Translations under genes and position numbers: made by a program
The notes under the pieces: generated by a model
What the model saw: only the letters and a program-made list of their open reading frames with translations
Told to the model about the DNA's origin: nothing
Database searches by the model: none
Assembly (NCBI GenBank): GCA_021229015.1
Contig: CM037794.1
Location: 41,249,126 to 41,313,125 of the forward strand
Length of the DNA stretch: 64,000 bases
Reading direction: 5' to 3'
Source: Solen grandis
Taxonomy: Eukaryota > Mollusca > Bivalvia > Adapedonta > Solenidae
Shown here: piece after piece, positions 1 through 13,000 of the stretch
Layout: each line of letters begins with the position of its first letter
How positions within the stretch are numbered: position 1 is the stretch's first letter

Positions 1-3000
1 CCTTGGGATAGCAAAACTCAGTATCAAAATTCAAGAGTATAAATTTTAGTTCTGTTAAGAATCGGCACTTAAGAAACATTTTTCATTGATCTTATGCCTG
101 TCTTTTCCTTTTATTTTAAATATTTTTAAAGGGGTTATTTTTAAATGTGAAAAAATTTGTTTAAAACATATCATCAATAATTATTTAAGAGGAAGGCATT
201 TTTCCTTAAAACGGTTCATTTGCAAATTTTTTACCCCCACTTAGCCCCATGTCCTCTTAAAAAAAACACTTTCTACTATTTTCCCCTGCAGTTTTTTTTT
301 TTTGTTTTAAGGAATCTTTTGGAATAGCAAAACCCCTAGCTGAATAAAAAAAAAAAAAAATCTATGCTATGGAAAAAAAAAAATCACGAATTTACATAAT
401 ACGACAATTAAACTGTTGTTTAAAAAATTTTCGAAAAAAAAAAACGATTTCCTATATCACTAAAATTGATGTTGTTTTACCCTTCCTTTTTTAATTAACC
501 CCCTTTACATTCAATTACAAAACTTTTGGAGTTTTGGTGTAACTTTTTAATAACTTATTGTTAAAATACATGCATAACTGCTGTTTAAAAACATTTGAAC
601 GAATGTAAACATGGCAAGGTGCTATACGTAAAAAATAAAAAGATATCATGTGTGATTTTAATTCTGACAATATATTAATGTAATTGTTCATTAAAATTTT
701 TGCTTAGGATTTTTATTTTTTTGTGGGGGAAATTTCAGTTAATTTTTACTTTAATCTTTGATGATTTCCCAATCATCAGTGTTTGCATTTGCATCCATTT
801 GAATTTAAAAGATTGTTTAATTTTTTGCTCTTAACCCCCCTTCAAGGTTAACAATTAGAAAAAAATGAGCCATTTCAAATATCTGTCATTACCCAGGAAA
901 AAAAAAGAACAATCATAACAATACGGATGTATCAAAGAGTGCATTGCGGGGTAATCTTTTGTTAAAAGGTTTGTTTAATTGATCAGGGTAGTATCATATT
1001 TTTTAGATTTAACAAAGGGGAATTCATGGGGGGCCCTGAAGCCAATACAAATTGTTAAATTTTACAAATTTCATTGAAAGTCAAAGGGGGTATAGATTTC
1101 TTCTTAAATAGTCGAGATTTTTCTTGGTTTCAATGGCCGATTCTATAAATATCCAGTCAAATATACAACCAAACTACCCAGAAGATGGGTAATCGTGCCA
1201 TATCAGTACATGATATCAGTTTGCGACATCGGCCGATATACACCGATACCCAACCGCAGTCCAGTAGCATAGAGAAATTTTTATCATAACCCAAAAGAAA
1301 ATCAACAGCGTATGCATATCTTTTGTCAAGTGAAAAAAAAAAGGTTTTGTCTATAAAAAATTCAGATCGTTCCCCCTATCGGTCCTATATCGGGTGATAT
1401 CAAAAATTACTTTCAAAAAGGATGAAAAAATTTCCTTGGAGTGTGGGGTTTAAAAAGTAAATGGAAAAATTTTTTTATTTAAAAGGGGGAAAAAAATGTG
1501 CTAAATCTTTTTTATTTTTTATTGTTTTATCCATTTTTTAATTTTTAAACAAAAATTTAAATTAAAAAAAAAGAAAAAAAAAAACAAATAAGCCTCGTTT
1601 GTTTTTTGACTGCTTCCCATCCCCCAGCTCTTTGATTTGAATTTTCTTTGATGTTTGGTCATTTTAAACCGGGGGAAGTCCATTTAAGTAAAAAACCAAA
1701 TGACCTTTAAAAAACCGACCTTAAATACCATTTGATTTTAATATTTTATTTTTGATGTATGTTGAAAAAGGCAGTTTTTTTTTTTTAGTCAGGGTTTTCG
1801 CGACGTCACTTCGTAAAATTTGATTGCATCCTAACTTAAAAAAAATAAAAAAAAATAAAATTGTTGGATGAGATACACTCATTTCATATATGAACACAAT
1901 CTTGTATTTTTTTTTTAAAACACTGTTTTTTTATTTTGTTAACCTTTTTTTTTTCCAATTTGACATTATTAGGGGCCAATTGAGGGAGTTGTTTCCCCCG
2001 TCTCCATATACATGAATAAAAGGGGGGTGCCTGGCCCCCAATATCGGTTCGCCCATGGTTTTTGGGGGGGCTTTGGGCATGTTCCCCGGGGGGGAAAAAG
2101 CCCGGAACGCTGTGGGCATTTTTAAAAGGGGGTAATACATACAAAAAATGTAAATTTTATAAGAATATGAAAAAAAAGCGAGTATTTTTAACAAAAGCAT
2201 TAGGGTAACACTACCTGGGGGTTTTGGACGAAACCAAAAAGTATTTTTGAAAAAATCAAAAAAAAAATAAAAATTTTTCATCAAAAGAATAAATTTAAAA
2301 ACAAAACTGTTTTTTTTGTACTTTTTGTTTCAAAATAACGGGTCATGAAATTTAAGTTTGGGAAAAAAGAAAGATGAAACTGTCGCGATCGTTTTAAACT
2401 TCTTATCTGACAATTTTGATAACTTTTTACCCAAAAAATTTTGGGGGCCCAAAATTTTTTACAGTCCGAAACATTGCTATTATAAACTATATATCGCCCC
2501 GGTTTTAAATGAACCTTTCTAGCGTTTTCTTCAATACTGAATCATTTAGTTAAAAAAAAATTTTTAATGAGATTGAATTTTGAATAATAGCTCAATAGAT
2601 TAATTGGGGCCTTTTAAAACGAAAAAAATGGCCAAAATTCAAAAAGCAAAAATGATTATGGTATTTAATTTTAAAGTCAATAAAATTTTTAGTTGGTATT
2701 TTAAAACAGACAAAAAATTTTTACCCCCGAGCTACAAACCCCGTGGGTGATACGAGAGGAGTGTAGACAAGAGTCTTCCCCTGGGCCAACTTTGGAGCCT
2801 TTTTTTTTTAAACCGTTTAAAAAAAAACCTATAACACTGTCCTTTGTTATTAATAAAAGTCTCTCTTTTTTAAAAAAAAATATAAATACAAAAAAAACCC
2901 TGTTTGAAACACTGAGTTAGTTATTTGTATTTTTGAGCTTTGGAAGTAAAATCTTATGTATGTAACATATTTCAGTGAAAAATTTAAATTTTTAAAAGAA

Positions 3001-5589
3001 AACGTCTTTTCGAAAAGCTAATAAATCTAAATAAAAAAACCAAATTTTTAAAAAAACCCGTTCAAAGATGTTACAAGTGGGTATATAAAGTGGGTTTTTG
3101 TGAGGGGGGCATCAACCCAAAAATTTTCTGCACAATGAGACACCCCCTAACGTTCCCCGGGTGCGAATTTTTTTGGGGCCTTTACCGTTGTGGGGGGTTT
3201 GGTCCAATTACGCATGATCCTGGTGGGGGGTCTCATGCACGATTTTCCTTTCTTTTTTTTTTTACTATTCCATCTTAAATCCCTTGCTCTATGGTCTCCC
3301 TTTCCCATCCCGGGCTATCTCTTCAAAAAAAACTACTTCACTGTTCCAGCTTTAAAAGCTCCCCCTTTTTTTCAAAGTCTCTTCCTTTTTATACCTTTTT
3401 GCATTTCTTTACTAGTAAAAACCTTTTTTTTTTCTTTCCTATATCTACCTTTATTCGGTGTCAAAAAAAAAAGTGAATAAGAAGAAATGGACAAAAATGT
3501 CGTGTTACTTTGAAAGGGGTAAGGAATGGGAGAGATAGTTGGAGAAAAAATTTTAAAAAGGAGACATATATAAAAAGAAAAATAATAATACTGGGACAAA
3601 AAAAAAACGGAAAAAAAAGTTAAAAACCAAAAATGCATGAGGCCCCCCAGGATCATTTTAATTTAGACACACACAACCCAGGCCTTCAGCCTATGATTTG
3701 TTGGAACCAATGGATGACCCAAAAATTTGAAAAATTTGGAGCCATTTTTTTTTTTTTTTTTTTTTTCATGGCCCCTTTTAATTAGTCAATAAAATAAAAA
3801 ACGCAAATTTTTTTAACATTTTTTAAAAGGACTCATATACGTAGCTAAGAACAATAAAGATGTTTCAGTTTTTATAAATTCAAAACAATTTTTTTTTCAA
3901 GAAATTTTGATAAAATATTTAAATTGTTTTGTAGTAAATAATATAATAGTTATATCTTAACACTGTTCAGTTCATACTGTTGCTGCTCCCCACTACTTTT
4001 TCTTTCTTCATGAATCAGGCGAAATGAAAAAATTAATATCAACCTTTAGCAGAGTTACAGAACATTCCCCAGCCCCATCTCAGCAGTGTAAGATTGATTA
4101 AAAAGGTTGGGAATTAAAAGTTTTTAATTACTAAAGAACCAAAAAAAAAGGGGGGGAAAGATGAGCTGATAAAAAAAGTATGTACCGTAAAATATATACC
4201 TTAAAAGTTTTTTCCCCCTTTTTTGCTTTTAGTATGTTTTTGAATATGTTTTAGGAAAAACCGTTAAAAAAAATTTTTTCTGATCAATTACGGGGCAATT
4301 TTTTTTTTTGCCTTACCCTGGGAAGGCGATTTTTTTATAGCGTTTTTGGCTTTTTAACTTTCGATTTTTCAAATCAATTGAGCACGGCGTTTGGCGTAAG
4401 CCGGGGACGCCCTTGATATGGGGCATATTGCATTATAACCGGATGCCAGTTTTTTTTATTCACAATTGTGTTTACTTTTCCTTTCACCTTGCGGGTGTGG
4501 GCATAACTTCAAAACGCATTAAAAACCCCCGCGAAAGAAAACTTTCCCAAAAAAAAGTGTAGGGTTTTGCCTTCACGGGAAAAAAAGGAAACTTGATGGA
4601 TAAGTTCGATACAAATTTTATTTTTTTTTCAACCAATACAAAGTACTAAGAAATTGTAATTCAAAGAAAATTTCACATGTCAGCAAAAATGTATTTTTAA
4701 AAAACCATTGTCATTTTAAGAAGTGTATGAGCTATTACAACTCCTATGCTTTGTAATTAAAAAAAATTTAAAACAAATTAAAAACGTAAACCAAAAATTC
4801 TATACCAATTTACTTCTCTTTTAATAAAAAGTAATAAAAATGTTTTTTTCCTTTGAAATAAAATTTTTAAAAGTTTTGTTAGTCATTTAAAAAAGCTAAT
4901 AAATTTTTTTTTAAAACCCCCTTTTGTTTGTGTCCTGAAAGAAGTGGAGAAAAAAAATCAACAAAAACGCCAGCACTGAAGGTAGGAGTTTTAAGGGGGC
5001 TGGCTTAAAGGGGGGGCCAAATCCGGGAGGAGTCCCTAGTAGAAGAACATTCACTTTTTACTCCGAACCCCCCAAATTTTCCGAGATGGGGAAACAGTGG
5101 ATACACCATAATTTTTCTGAAAAAGATTTTTTATGTTTTTTGTGTGTTTTGTGAACAAAAAATAAAACAAAGAGCACTAGCTCTATAGGGGAATATGATT
5201 TTTAAAAATTCCCCAAAATTGTATGTGATATTGAAAAATTTTGGGGCCCAAATGAAAAAAAAGGGCCCCTTTAAAGACTATTTATTCAAAATGGTTTTTT
5301 TTTTTTGTATTTAAAATATATTATTGATTACGATGTGTTTTTTTTTTTCTCATCATTTACTCTTAAACTTCCTCCCACAATTGCATGATTGTTTTTTTTT
5401 TTAATTTTTTTTTTTTTTTGCTTTAAAAGTCACTGGAGTCTTATTTTATTAAAGATTTTTAATTAACTTTTAAAACCCTGTTGCCAATGTTTGAATCAAT
5501 GTTCCAACTTATTTTTAGCAAAAATTGTTTGGTAATTTGTAAAAACTTCAAATTTTTTTTTTTTAACCATTTTTGGGGAAAAAAGTTGT
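1..5589. other. Gene-free, run-rich low-quality sequence
   Basis: No gene is recognisable on either strand. The stretch is dominated by runs of A, T, G and C and by short open frames with low-complexity translations rich in F, K, L and P. Around 1165-1400 there are scattered GCCGATAT/ATCGG-type words that recur at 5590-5827, suggesting an old repeat. The short open frames match no family I know and lack splice or codon-use support. Confidence 0.7.
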
Positions 5590-5827
5590 GGGGCCAATCA
5601 AGGCCACCTAATCGGTCAGATATAGGAAAAATTTTTTACCCCCAATATAGGCAAACGATATTGGTCCATAGGGGGCCCAAGTGGTTTTTATATTCAAAAA
5701 TAGGGGGGCCCCGATTAGCATTCACTTTGCAAAAACGATGTTCCCTGTATTGAAAACAGTTTTTGGCCGATATACAAAAAAAAATATTGGTCCGATAGGG
5801 GCCCCGATATTCGATGCTTGCTGGGTA
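5590..5827. repeat. Imperfect GATATTGG/GGGGCCC repeat
   Basis: Words such as CGATATTGGTCC, ATAGGGGGCCC and GGCCGATATAC recur several times at irregular spacing, and related words occur near 1165-1400. The stretch ends exactly where a MITE begins. It looks like a diverged interspersed or short tandem repeat, and its family is unknown to me. Confidence 0.45.
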
Positions 5828-6061
5828 TTAACCCTTTTTCCCTATGAGGAAAACCATGAAAAGACCTATGCGAACAGAAAAAAACCAGATCAGCCTGCGA
5901 GTAACCGCAGAGACGGTTTTTTGCTTTCGCTGCTCTCATGGTGGGGAAATGGGATTTTGAAATTTTAAATTTTTGGAAAAGGTTTTTTTAACTGTTGTTT
6001 TCTGCAGGGGGCTTTATGTGGTACCTTTGGGCGTCAAAATGAGTCTAATGAAAAGGGTTAA
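5828..6061 (+). mobile_element. Palindromic MITE, copy 1 (degraded)
   Basis: Starts TTAACCC and ends GGGTTAA. Inside, in order, are the 'accatgaaaagacctatgcg' block, an eroded central palindrome and the 'gctttatgtggtacctttgg' block, all shared with the clean copies at 25951 and 32939. Several positions have been replaced by a neighbouring base, as elsewhere in this contig. It has no coding capacity. Confidence 0.85.
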
Positions 6062-6755
6062 CAACACTGAAAAAATTTTCAAACGACTTTGAAAATTACA
6101 CCTAGCCTCTGTTTCTGAAATTTCCTTGTTTAAAATAATCTTTCCTTTTTTTTACATCCAAAAGATAAACAAATTTGTTTTTCTTAACCTAAGATCCAAC
6201 CTTATTATCTTCGTTTCGTCAAAGTTTGAGTTGCGAGTGAAAAATAGATGAGTTAAGGGGAATATAAATTGTTAGGTTTTTCGTAAACGCAATGTGCAGG
6301 AAAATAATCCACTTGTTAATACTGTGATTCATTCTTTTCGGGCCCAAAAAATTTTCGTCATTTCGTGGAGGGTTTTATCCATGAAATTGCCCCACGAAAA
6401 ACTTGTCTTTATATAGACCTCACTTTTCTGGAACATGATCCCCGAAAAATATCCCACGAAATTCCCCCCCACATGAACCCCTAGGGGTTAGGTGCTAATT
6501 TTTTTCCGTTAGTATCAACCTAATTTTTTAGTCCGGAAAAAAGAAAAAAAAAAAAGTGACGTGCAGAGCAGAATCCCAATTTTCATAATATTATTTTAAA
6601 GGTTTTTTAAAGTTATCGCGGGATCCTTTTTCCGGACCCCGGTGAAAAGACGACAGCAGAACCGGTAGGGGACTAAATGTAATTACGGGGTTTTTAAATT
6701 TTATATGCGGATAAAAATTCCGGGCTAAACTACCAGCGTGTAATTGATAAATAGG

Positions 6756-6790
<35 letters not shown>

Positions 6791-7380
6791 TCTAATCGTT
6801 TGTTATTTGATTATGGGGAAAGGAATTATTTAAACATTTAAAATGTTTAAATTTTCAAAAAAAAATGATTGAAAATAAAAGTGGAAAAGTGATTTTTAAA
6901 TTAACATTGTATTATTTCATATAAAAAAAGTTTAACCCCTTTTGGGAAATTTAAAATTTTATTATACTTAATGGGGCCCAAAATTTTTTTTTCCCCCCAA
7001 AAAACATCTATCAACACTAATTAAAAATTATGTCAAGCTAAAATACAGAAGTAGACTAGATGAAACCTTAGATGTTTTTGTGTTTTATGAAATTTACGAA
7101 AAAAAAAAAAAATTTTATTAAAGTTTCAAGAGTAATTCAGATTAAAATTTTATTTTGTCAAGTTTTAATCGTTAGAATTTTTTGTATCCCGTATTATAGT
7201 CATCTGGACTAAGATAAAAGTAATCATAAATTGTTTAATTAAAAAAGATATAACATTTTTTTTTATTACTGTGACACATTTTTCAAAGTTGTTTCTATTT
7301 AAAAACCGCAATTTTAACAAAACAGGTTCGATACGGGAATTTAAAAGAAATTTTGTGAACGGCCGTTGTTTTTTGGGTGG
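6062..7380. other. No gene; includes 33-base poly-A
   Basis: Nothing gene-like is visible. An uninterrupted run of 33 A lies at 6756-6788 and could be a retroelement tail or a consensus artefact. No retroelement body can be recognised upstream of it. Confidence 0.6.
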
Positions 7381-7419
7381 GAGAGGAGAGAGAGAAAGAG
7401 AGAGAGAGAGAGGAGAGAA
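7381..7419. repeat. AG/GA microsatellite
   Basis: Purine dinucleotide tract (AG)n with occasional GG or AAA interruptions. The minus-strand open frame across it translates to a low-complexity SLS-type stretch and is not a gene. Confidence 0.9.
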
Positions 7420-7821
7420 TTTTTAAAACAGTATTTAAATGAGGTTCTTTGTGTGCTGGTGGTGGACTGATAAATATATTTGTTTTAAATGCGACTATGT
7501 ACATTTTTTTAGTAAGAAAAAAACAAAAGTCCTGTTTTCTTTCTGTTTTGAGAGGAGTAAGACACTTTCTGAATTTAAAAGGTGCGCAAAGGGGGTGAGT
7601 TATTTTTAATTGATGAAAGGTCATGTGGCATAGAAAAGATGAGGTGTGAAAAAATTTTTTGTTTTTTGTTTTTTGGGTTTTTCGTCCCACGACATTTTTT
7701 CGATTTGGAGACGATGTCTACTTGAGAAGTTAGTGTCCACACTGCAAATCATGCCGTAGAATGGGCTGATACCATATCCAGTCAATTACTTGACACCGAG
7801 CCAACAAATGTCCAAAAAAAT
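7420..7821. other. Left flank of inverted array
   Basis: No gene recognised. Positions 7690-7805 are less homopolymeric than their surroundings (mixed-base text with words such as GGAGACGATGTCTAC) and may be the unique flank or the end of a larger element that contains the inverted array to the right. Confidence 0.4.
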
Positions 7822-8783
7822 TTTAGTTCCTTTTCCCCTTATTCTTTTCAAAAAAAGGAATAAGGAACTGGCCCTTTTTTCTTATTCAAATCAAAAAAGG
7901 AACAAAAAAATGGCGGGGCAAAATGATTTTTTTTAGATAAATAGATTAAATAATAAATTAACTGAGAAACTATATGAAAGGGTTTTTCCAAGTGCATAAA
8001 AAAACCTTTTTTTTAAAATTAAATCATAAGGAATAAGGAAAAAGGAATGGTTCCTTACCTTTTTTCAAACGCGAATAAGGAACAATAAAATTGGCAGATG
8101 CATTGACTTATTTTTAGCATAAATTTTGATATAAATAATATAAAAGCAGAAAATACTTATAAAGGTTCCAAGTGAAAAAAAACCTTTTTTTAAAAAATTT
8201 AAAAAATGCATAATCGAATAAGGAAAAAGGAAAGGTTCCTTTTCCCCATTCAAACGCAAAAGGAACAAAAAAAATTGGCAGATGCACATGTTTTATTTTA
8301 GATAAATGTTATAAAAAGCAGTAATTTAAAAGCATGAGAATGCAATATAAGAATTTTTCAAGTTTTTTTAAAACCTTTTTTTTATGAAAAAAATGCATAT
8401 TTCGAAAAAGGAATAAGGAACGGTTCCTTATTCCTTTTTAAAAACCGAATAAGGAACAGAAAATTGGCAGATGCAATGACTTTATTTTAGAAAAAAAGTT
8501 ATCTAAAGCATAAAATTAAGCATAAAAAATACAATTAGGGTTCCAATGCTTTAAAACCATTTTTTTAAAAAAAAAAAATGCATACCTGAATAAGGAAAAG
8601 GGGAATGGTTCCTTTCCTTATTCAAACGCGAATCGGAAAATAAAAAATTAAACAGATGCACATGCTTTAATTAAAAAAAATTTTTTAAAGATAAAATTAA
8701 GCAAAAAAATACAAAAAAGAGGTTCCAAGTGTTTAAGAACTTTTTTTTGAAAAAAAGCAAAGTCGAAAAAGGAAAAGGAACGG
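7822..8783 (-). repeat. Tandem array, left (reverse) arm
   Basis: About five units of roughly 185 bp. Each unit holds the marker GGTTCCAAGTG (near 8164, 8540 and 8721, diverged in others), a T-run/A-run segment ending in ATGCAT, then GGAATAAGGAA-type words, TTCAAACGCGAATAAGG and TTGGCAGATGCA. These units are the reverse complement of those in the right arm. The arm stops in mid-unit near 8783, where the sequence switches orientation. Confidence 0.85.
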
Positions 8784-9968
8784 CATCTGCCAATTTTACT
8801 TCCTTATTCGCGTTTGAATAGGAAAAAAACCAGTTCCTTATTCCTTATTCGGGAAAAATGCATTTTTTATACAAAAAATGTTTTAGGCACTTGGAACCTC
8901 TTTTTGTATTTCTCATGCAAATTAAATTTTTAGAAACATTTTTAAAAAATAAAAGTCAGGCATCTAAAATTTTATGTTCCTTATTCGCTTTGAATAGGAA
9001 AAAGGAAAAACCTTTTCTTTTCCTTATTCGAGGTATGCATTTTTTAAAAAAAATGGTTTTTCAACATTGGAACCCCTCTTAATTGTATTTCTCATGTTAA
9101 ATTTTAAGCTTTAGATAACTTTAGCTAAAAAAAAGTTGTGCATTGCAATTTTTACTTTCCTTATTCGCTTTTAAAATAAGGAATAAGGCCAGTTCCTTAT
9201 TCCTTATTTCGACTTATGCATTTTTTCATAAAAAAAATGTTCTTAGGCATTGGAACCTCTTATTTTTTTTTCCAGCTTAATTCTTGCTTTAGATAACATT
9301 TATCTAAAATAAAGTAGTGCATCTTTAATTTTTCTTTCCTAATTCGGTTTGAAAGGAATAGGAACCAGCCCCCTTTTTTCCTTATTCGACTTTCGCATTT
9401 TTTTCATTAAAAAAGGGGTTTTTTCTTATGACTGGGAAACCCTTTCCTTAGTATTTTCATGTTAAAATTATTTATTTTATATTTTATGCAAAATAAAGTC
9501 ATATGCATTCCAAAATTTTACTGTTCCTTATTCGCGTTTAAAAAAGGAAAAGGGAACCAGTTCCTTTTCCTTTTATTCGAGGTATACATTTTTTTAAAAA
9601 AAAAATGGTTTTAAAGCTTTTGGAAAACCTCTTATATTTATTTTCATGCTTAATTAAGCTTAGATAAATTTATGCAAAATAAAGTCATTATTGTTTTTTT
9701 CTGTTCCTTTTTCGGTTTAAATAAAAAAAGGAACCGTTCCTTTTCCTTATTCGTTTTTCGCATTTTTCAAAAAAGGGTTTTTATGCATTGGAACCTTTCA
9801 TATAGTATTTCTCAGCTTAATTATATTATTTAGATCTATTTATGCTAAAATAAATCATATGCCTTGCCAAAATTTTTCTTTCCTTTTCGCATTTGAAAAA
9901 GGGAAAATGGGAAAGTCCTTTTTCCCTTTTTTAAAAAAAGGAATTTAAGGAAAAGGGAACTAATTATG
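8784..9968 (+). repeat. Tandem array, right (forward) arm
   Basis: About six units of roughly 180 bp. Each carries TTCCTTATTCGCGTTTGAAT, a second TTCCTTATTC word, ATGCATTTTTT and TTGGAACCTC, with TTGGAACCTC-like markers near 8891, 9067, 9251, 9621 and 9790. It is the mirror image of the left arm, so the 2.1-kb block is head-to-head. The short frames inside it (for example 8858-9082) are repeat translations, not genes. Confidence 0.85.
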
Positions 9969-9974
9969 CACATC

Positions 9975-10085
9975 CCAAAAAGCCTGTAACTACCCTTAAG
10001 TGCTGAGCGCCAAGCAAGGGAGCTAAAACAGTGCCATTTTCTTAACAAATGTATATTAAAAAAATTTGTCACGGATGTGTGAATC
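9975..10085 (-). mobile_element. SINE-2 fragment, reverse orientation
   Basis: Read on the minus strand this contains 'tagctcccttgcttggcgct' followed by cagcacttaagggtagtt, matching the middle of the SINE at 27435-27752. It abuts the right end of the inverted tandem array. Only the central part of the SINE is present. Confidence 0.7.
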
Positions 10086-13000
10086 CCCCCAGTGATATTC
10101 TGGTTTTGTGAAATATTTCCGGACTTTCTTTTGGTATTCCTGAATTTTTAAAAGTGGAATTATACAGCTTATGCTGTACAAAATACACAATAGCTAGAAT
10201 CAATATAACTGAACCATAATACCTAGACGTGCATATTTTTTTTTATTTCCATTCCCCTACAACCAGTTTTTTTATCCAAAAAAATTATAAAAAGGGGCAT
10301 TTTAATCTCCATATTCCTTTGTTCCAAGTTTCATGAGCTAGCTTATAATTTTGCTTTTTAAGAAAACAATCACCCAATTTCTGGAAGGCGGACGGGGGCA
10401 AAAAATGCCAATCGGGTTTGACATTTTACCTCTTATGTTCCCCTGAATTTCAGTTATGAACCCGGGTTTTGTACACAACACTTTGCATCATTCGGTGCCT
10501 TTTTCGCAAAAAAATTAAAAATTTTGGGGAGTGAAAAAATTGAAGGGGGGAAAGAAAAAAAAAAAGTCCAAACAATCATTGAACATATTAAAATCACACC
10601 AATCTACGACTTCAGATTTCTAAGGGTTATTCTTGCACAAAAAAAAAGCCAAAAAACTGTTTATCTACATCCAAAATGAGTTCGGAGCCTCTGCCTGGCA
10701 GAAAAATTGCTTATTCTGCTATCTGTGAATAGGGGACTGTGTAGATGAATAGAAATCAAAGCTCTGAAGCACTGAAAGAACAGAATGCCGTTTTTTTGTT
10801 TATCAAAGAAATTTTTAATTTTATTAGTGATCGATTGAAGCTTTCCCTTTTTTTCTTTCAGAACACAAAACTTCAGTGCCTTACGCTTTGATTTACATTA
10901 GATTTTTTGCGATTAAAACGATAATAAAAAACGTTGCTTTTTACCTTGTTTTTTCAGTTGTAGAAAATGGTCTTAAAATTGCCCAGACAATCGACAAAAA
11001 ATTTTATTTGTAAAATTTCGATCGAAAAATTTTTTTTAATTTCGATAATCATTTGTACTTCCCCGAATCGGGTTCTTTCATTTAGAAATCAACAAAATAC
11101 CATTTTCAGTTTTTAAAAATAAATGCATAACTTTTTTTCAATAAAAATTAGTAGATTTTAGTTTTTCAGTTTTTTGTTGTTTCTAAATTTGATTTATTTC
11201 TCGTCGCCTCTAAAATTATAATCTTTGATTATGTTCTTTTTGGAACAAAAAAAAACGCACTTAATTTTTTTTCAGTCGGCCTTTTATTTTTTTCCCCTTT
11301 TTAAAAAACACGACTGCGTTTGATTAGAAATACTATTTGCAAAGGATTTTAAAATTAAGTTTTAAATTTTCCTTTTTGTAGCGGACTTAAATTTTCATTG
11401 TTAACCCCCCGAAAATATTGTTTAACAGTAATGCTGCAGCTTCGAGTAATTAATTTCAAAAGAAAATGGAAATATTTATTCATGAAATTCAAATGTTAAT
11501 CTGGTTCCTTTTAAAACCAAAACGATAAAATTAAATAAAACTTTTTTATTACCCAATGATTTTTCAAGATTTTGCCCATTAAAAAGAAATACACAAATTT
11601 TTGGGGTGATGTGATAATAGAATTAGCTTTCCCCCTAATTTTTTTTTTCTGTACATTTTTAATTCGGTATAAATAGATACAATACGTTGTTTTTTTTTGA
11701 TTGCTTTCAGGTTTCCCCTTTTAAACATGTACTGATAAAATCTATTGTCTCCGTTTGATTTTTGGTTTAAAGTTTTTTCAAATAATTTTGTCTTGGGAAT
11801 TTTGTCTAATTTGCAATGTTTTGTTAGTATCACGCCGTAAAAGTTGCATGGGCACACGCCGTCAAAAAAAAAGGTCCCCAAAACTTTAATTTTTTTAAAA
11901 ACAGTTCTAAAAAAAAATTATTCTTTTTTTTTTGCACCAAAACATATGAAAAAAAATTTTTAACATTTTCCCCGGGACTCTTTTTTTAACGTGAACAAAT
12001 AATTTTTCAAATTTTTTTTTAAAAAAGGGATGTGCAAGTTTCTGTGCCTGGGGGGGGAATTTTTTGAAAGCATGAATTACTCTGAATCCTTGGCTTTGGT
12101 TTGAGAATTAGTGACTGAAAATCTGGGGGAAAAAAATTTTAAAATTGAAAAGCTCAGCTTTAAAAAAATTCTGTCATTGGGGGGAAAGAAAAAAAATTTT
12201 AAAAAGTTTTAATATTTTTTTTGATTCAAGGTGCATGGATGCTTTTTTAACATTTCAGAAACACCAGTAAAAAAAAATTTTCCCAAACATTAACTATTTT
12301 TAATACTGCTTTTCTTAAATTGTTCCGGGGGGGCAGGAGCCGGCACGATTTTGTTACGGCTTTTAAATTGTTGAACTGTTGTGTGTTTTTTTCCTGCCTG
12401 TCTTTACTGACGTAATTTTGTAAATAAAAAAAAAAATATAGATAGGGGTATGTCACTCGTCTTATTTAAAAAGGTCAAGATAATGATTTTTTAAATTTTT
12501 TATGTTTTCCGTTATTTAAACTATTTTTTTTAAAAATTTTTTTTTTTCATCTGCGGGTGGTTCCCCGTAGCGGTTTTATTGCGGCACAATGTAAAATCAG
12601 TATACCGTCTTTCTTTTGATTAACTATTTAAAAAAATTTACTACGGGAAATGGGTTTTTTAAAAAAGATTACACCACGTTATTATTTTGGTATTAAAGAA
12701 CCTACTAGAACGTAGATATTTTATTTATTCCTTTGTAAATTTGCTGTTCAAAAAAAATTCGCGAAGTACGAAGCCAGTTCGAAACCATAGATGCGACGTC
12801 ATTTAATGTAATACATAATATAATTAAGAATAAATAGGATTTAAAACAGGCTAAATACCAGTGGGTCCCCTCCTTTTTAAATCAGCATACACAGTATGAC
12901 GAATTAAAAGTATTTATTTTGCCAGAAAATTAAAAGGGAAAAATAAAGATTTTTTTTTTTAAACCTTTGATATAATTTTATTTTTGTCTTTTATGGACCC

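Noticed and set aside
1884..2284. Two overlapping minus-strand frames of 86 and 117 residues
   Set aside because: Low-complexity F/K/P-rich translations in run-smoothed sequence; no domain, splice context or conserved word.
7295..7690. Minus-strand frame of 131 residues, the longest in the window
   Set aside because: It crosses an AG microsatellite and run-rich DNA. The SLSLSFSLSS segment is translated repeat and the rest matches no family.
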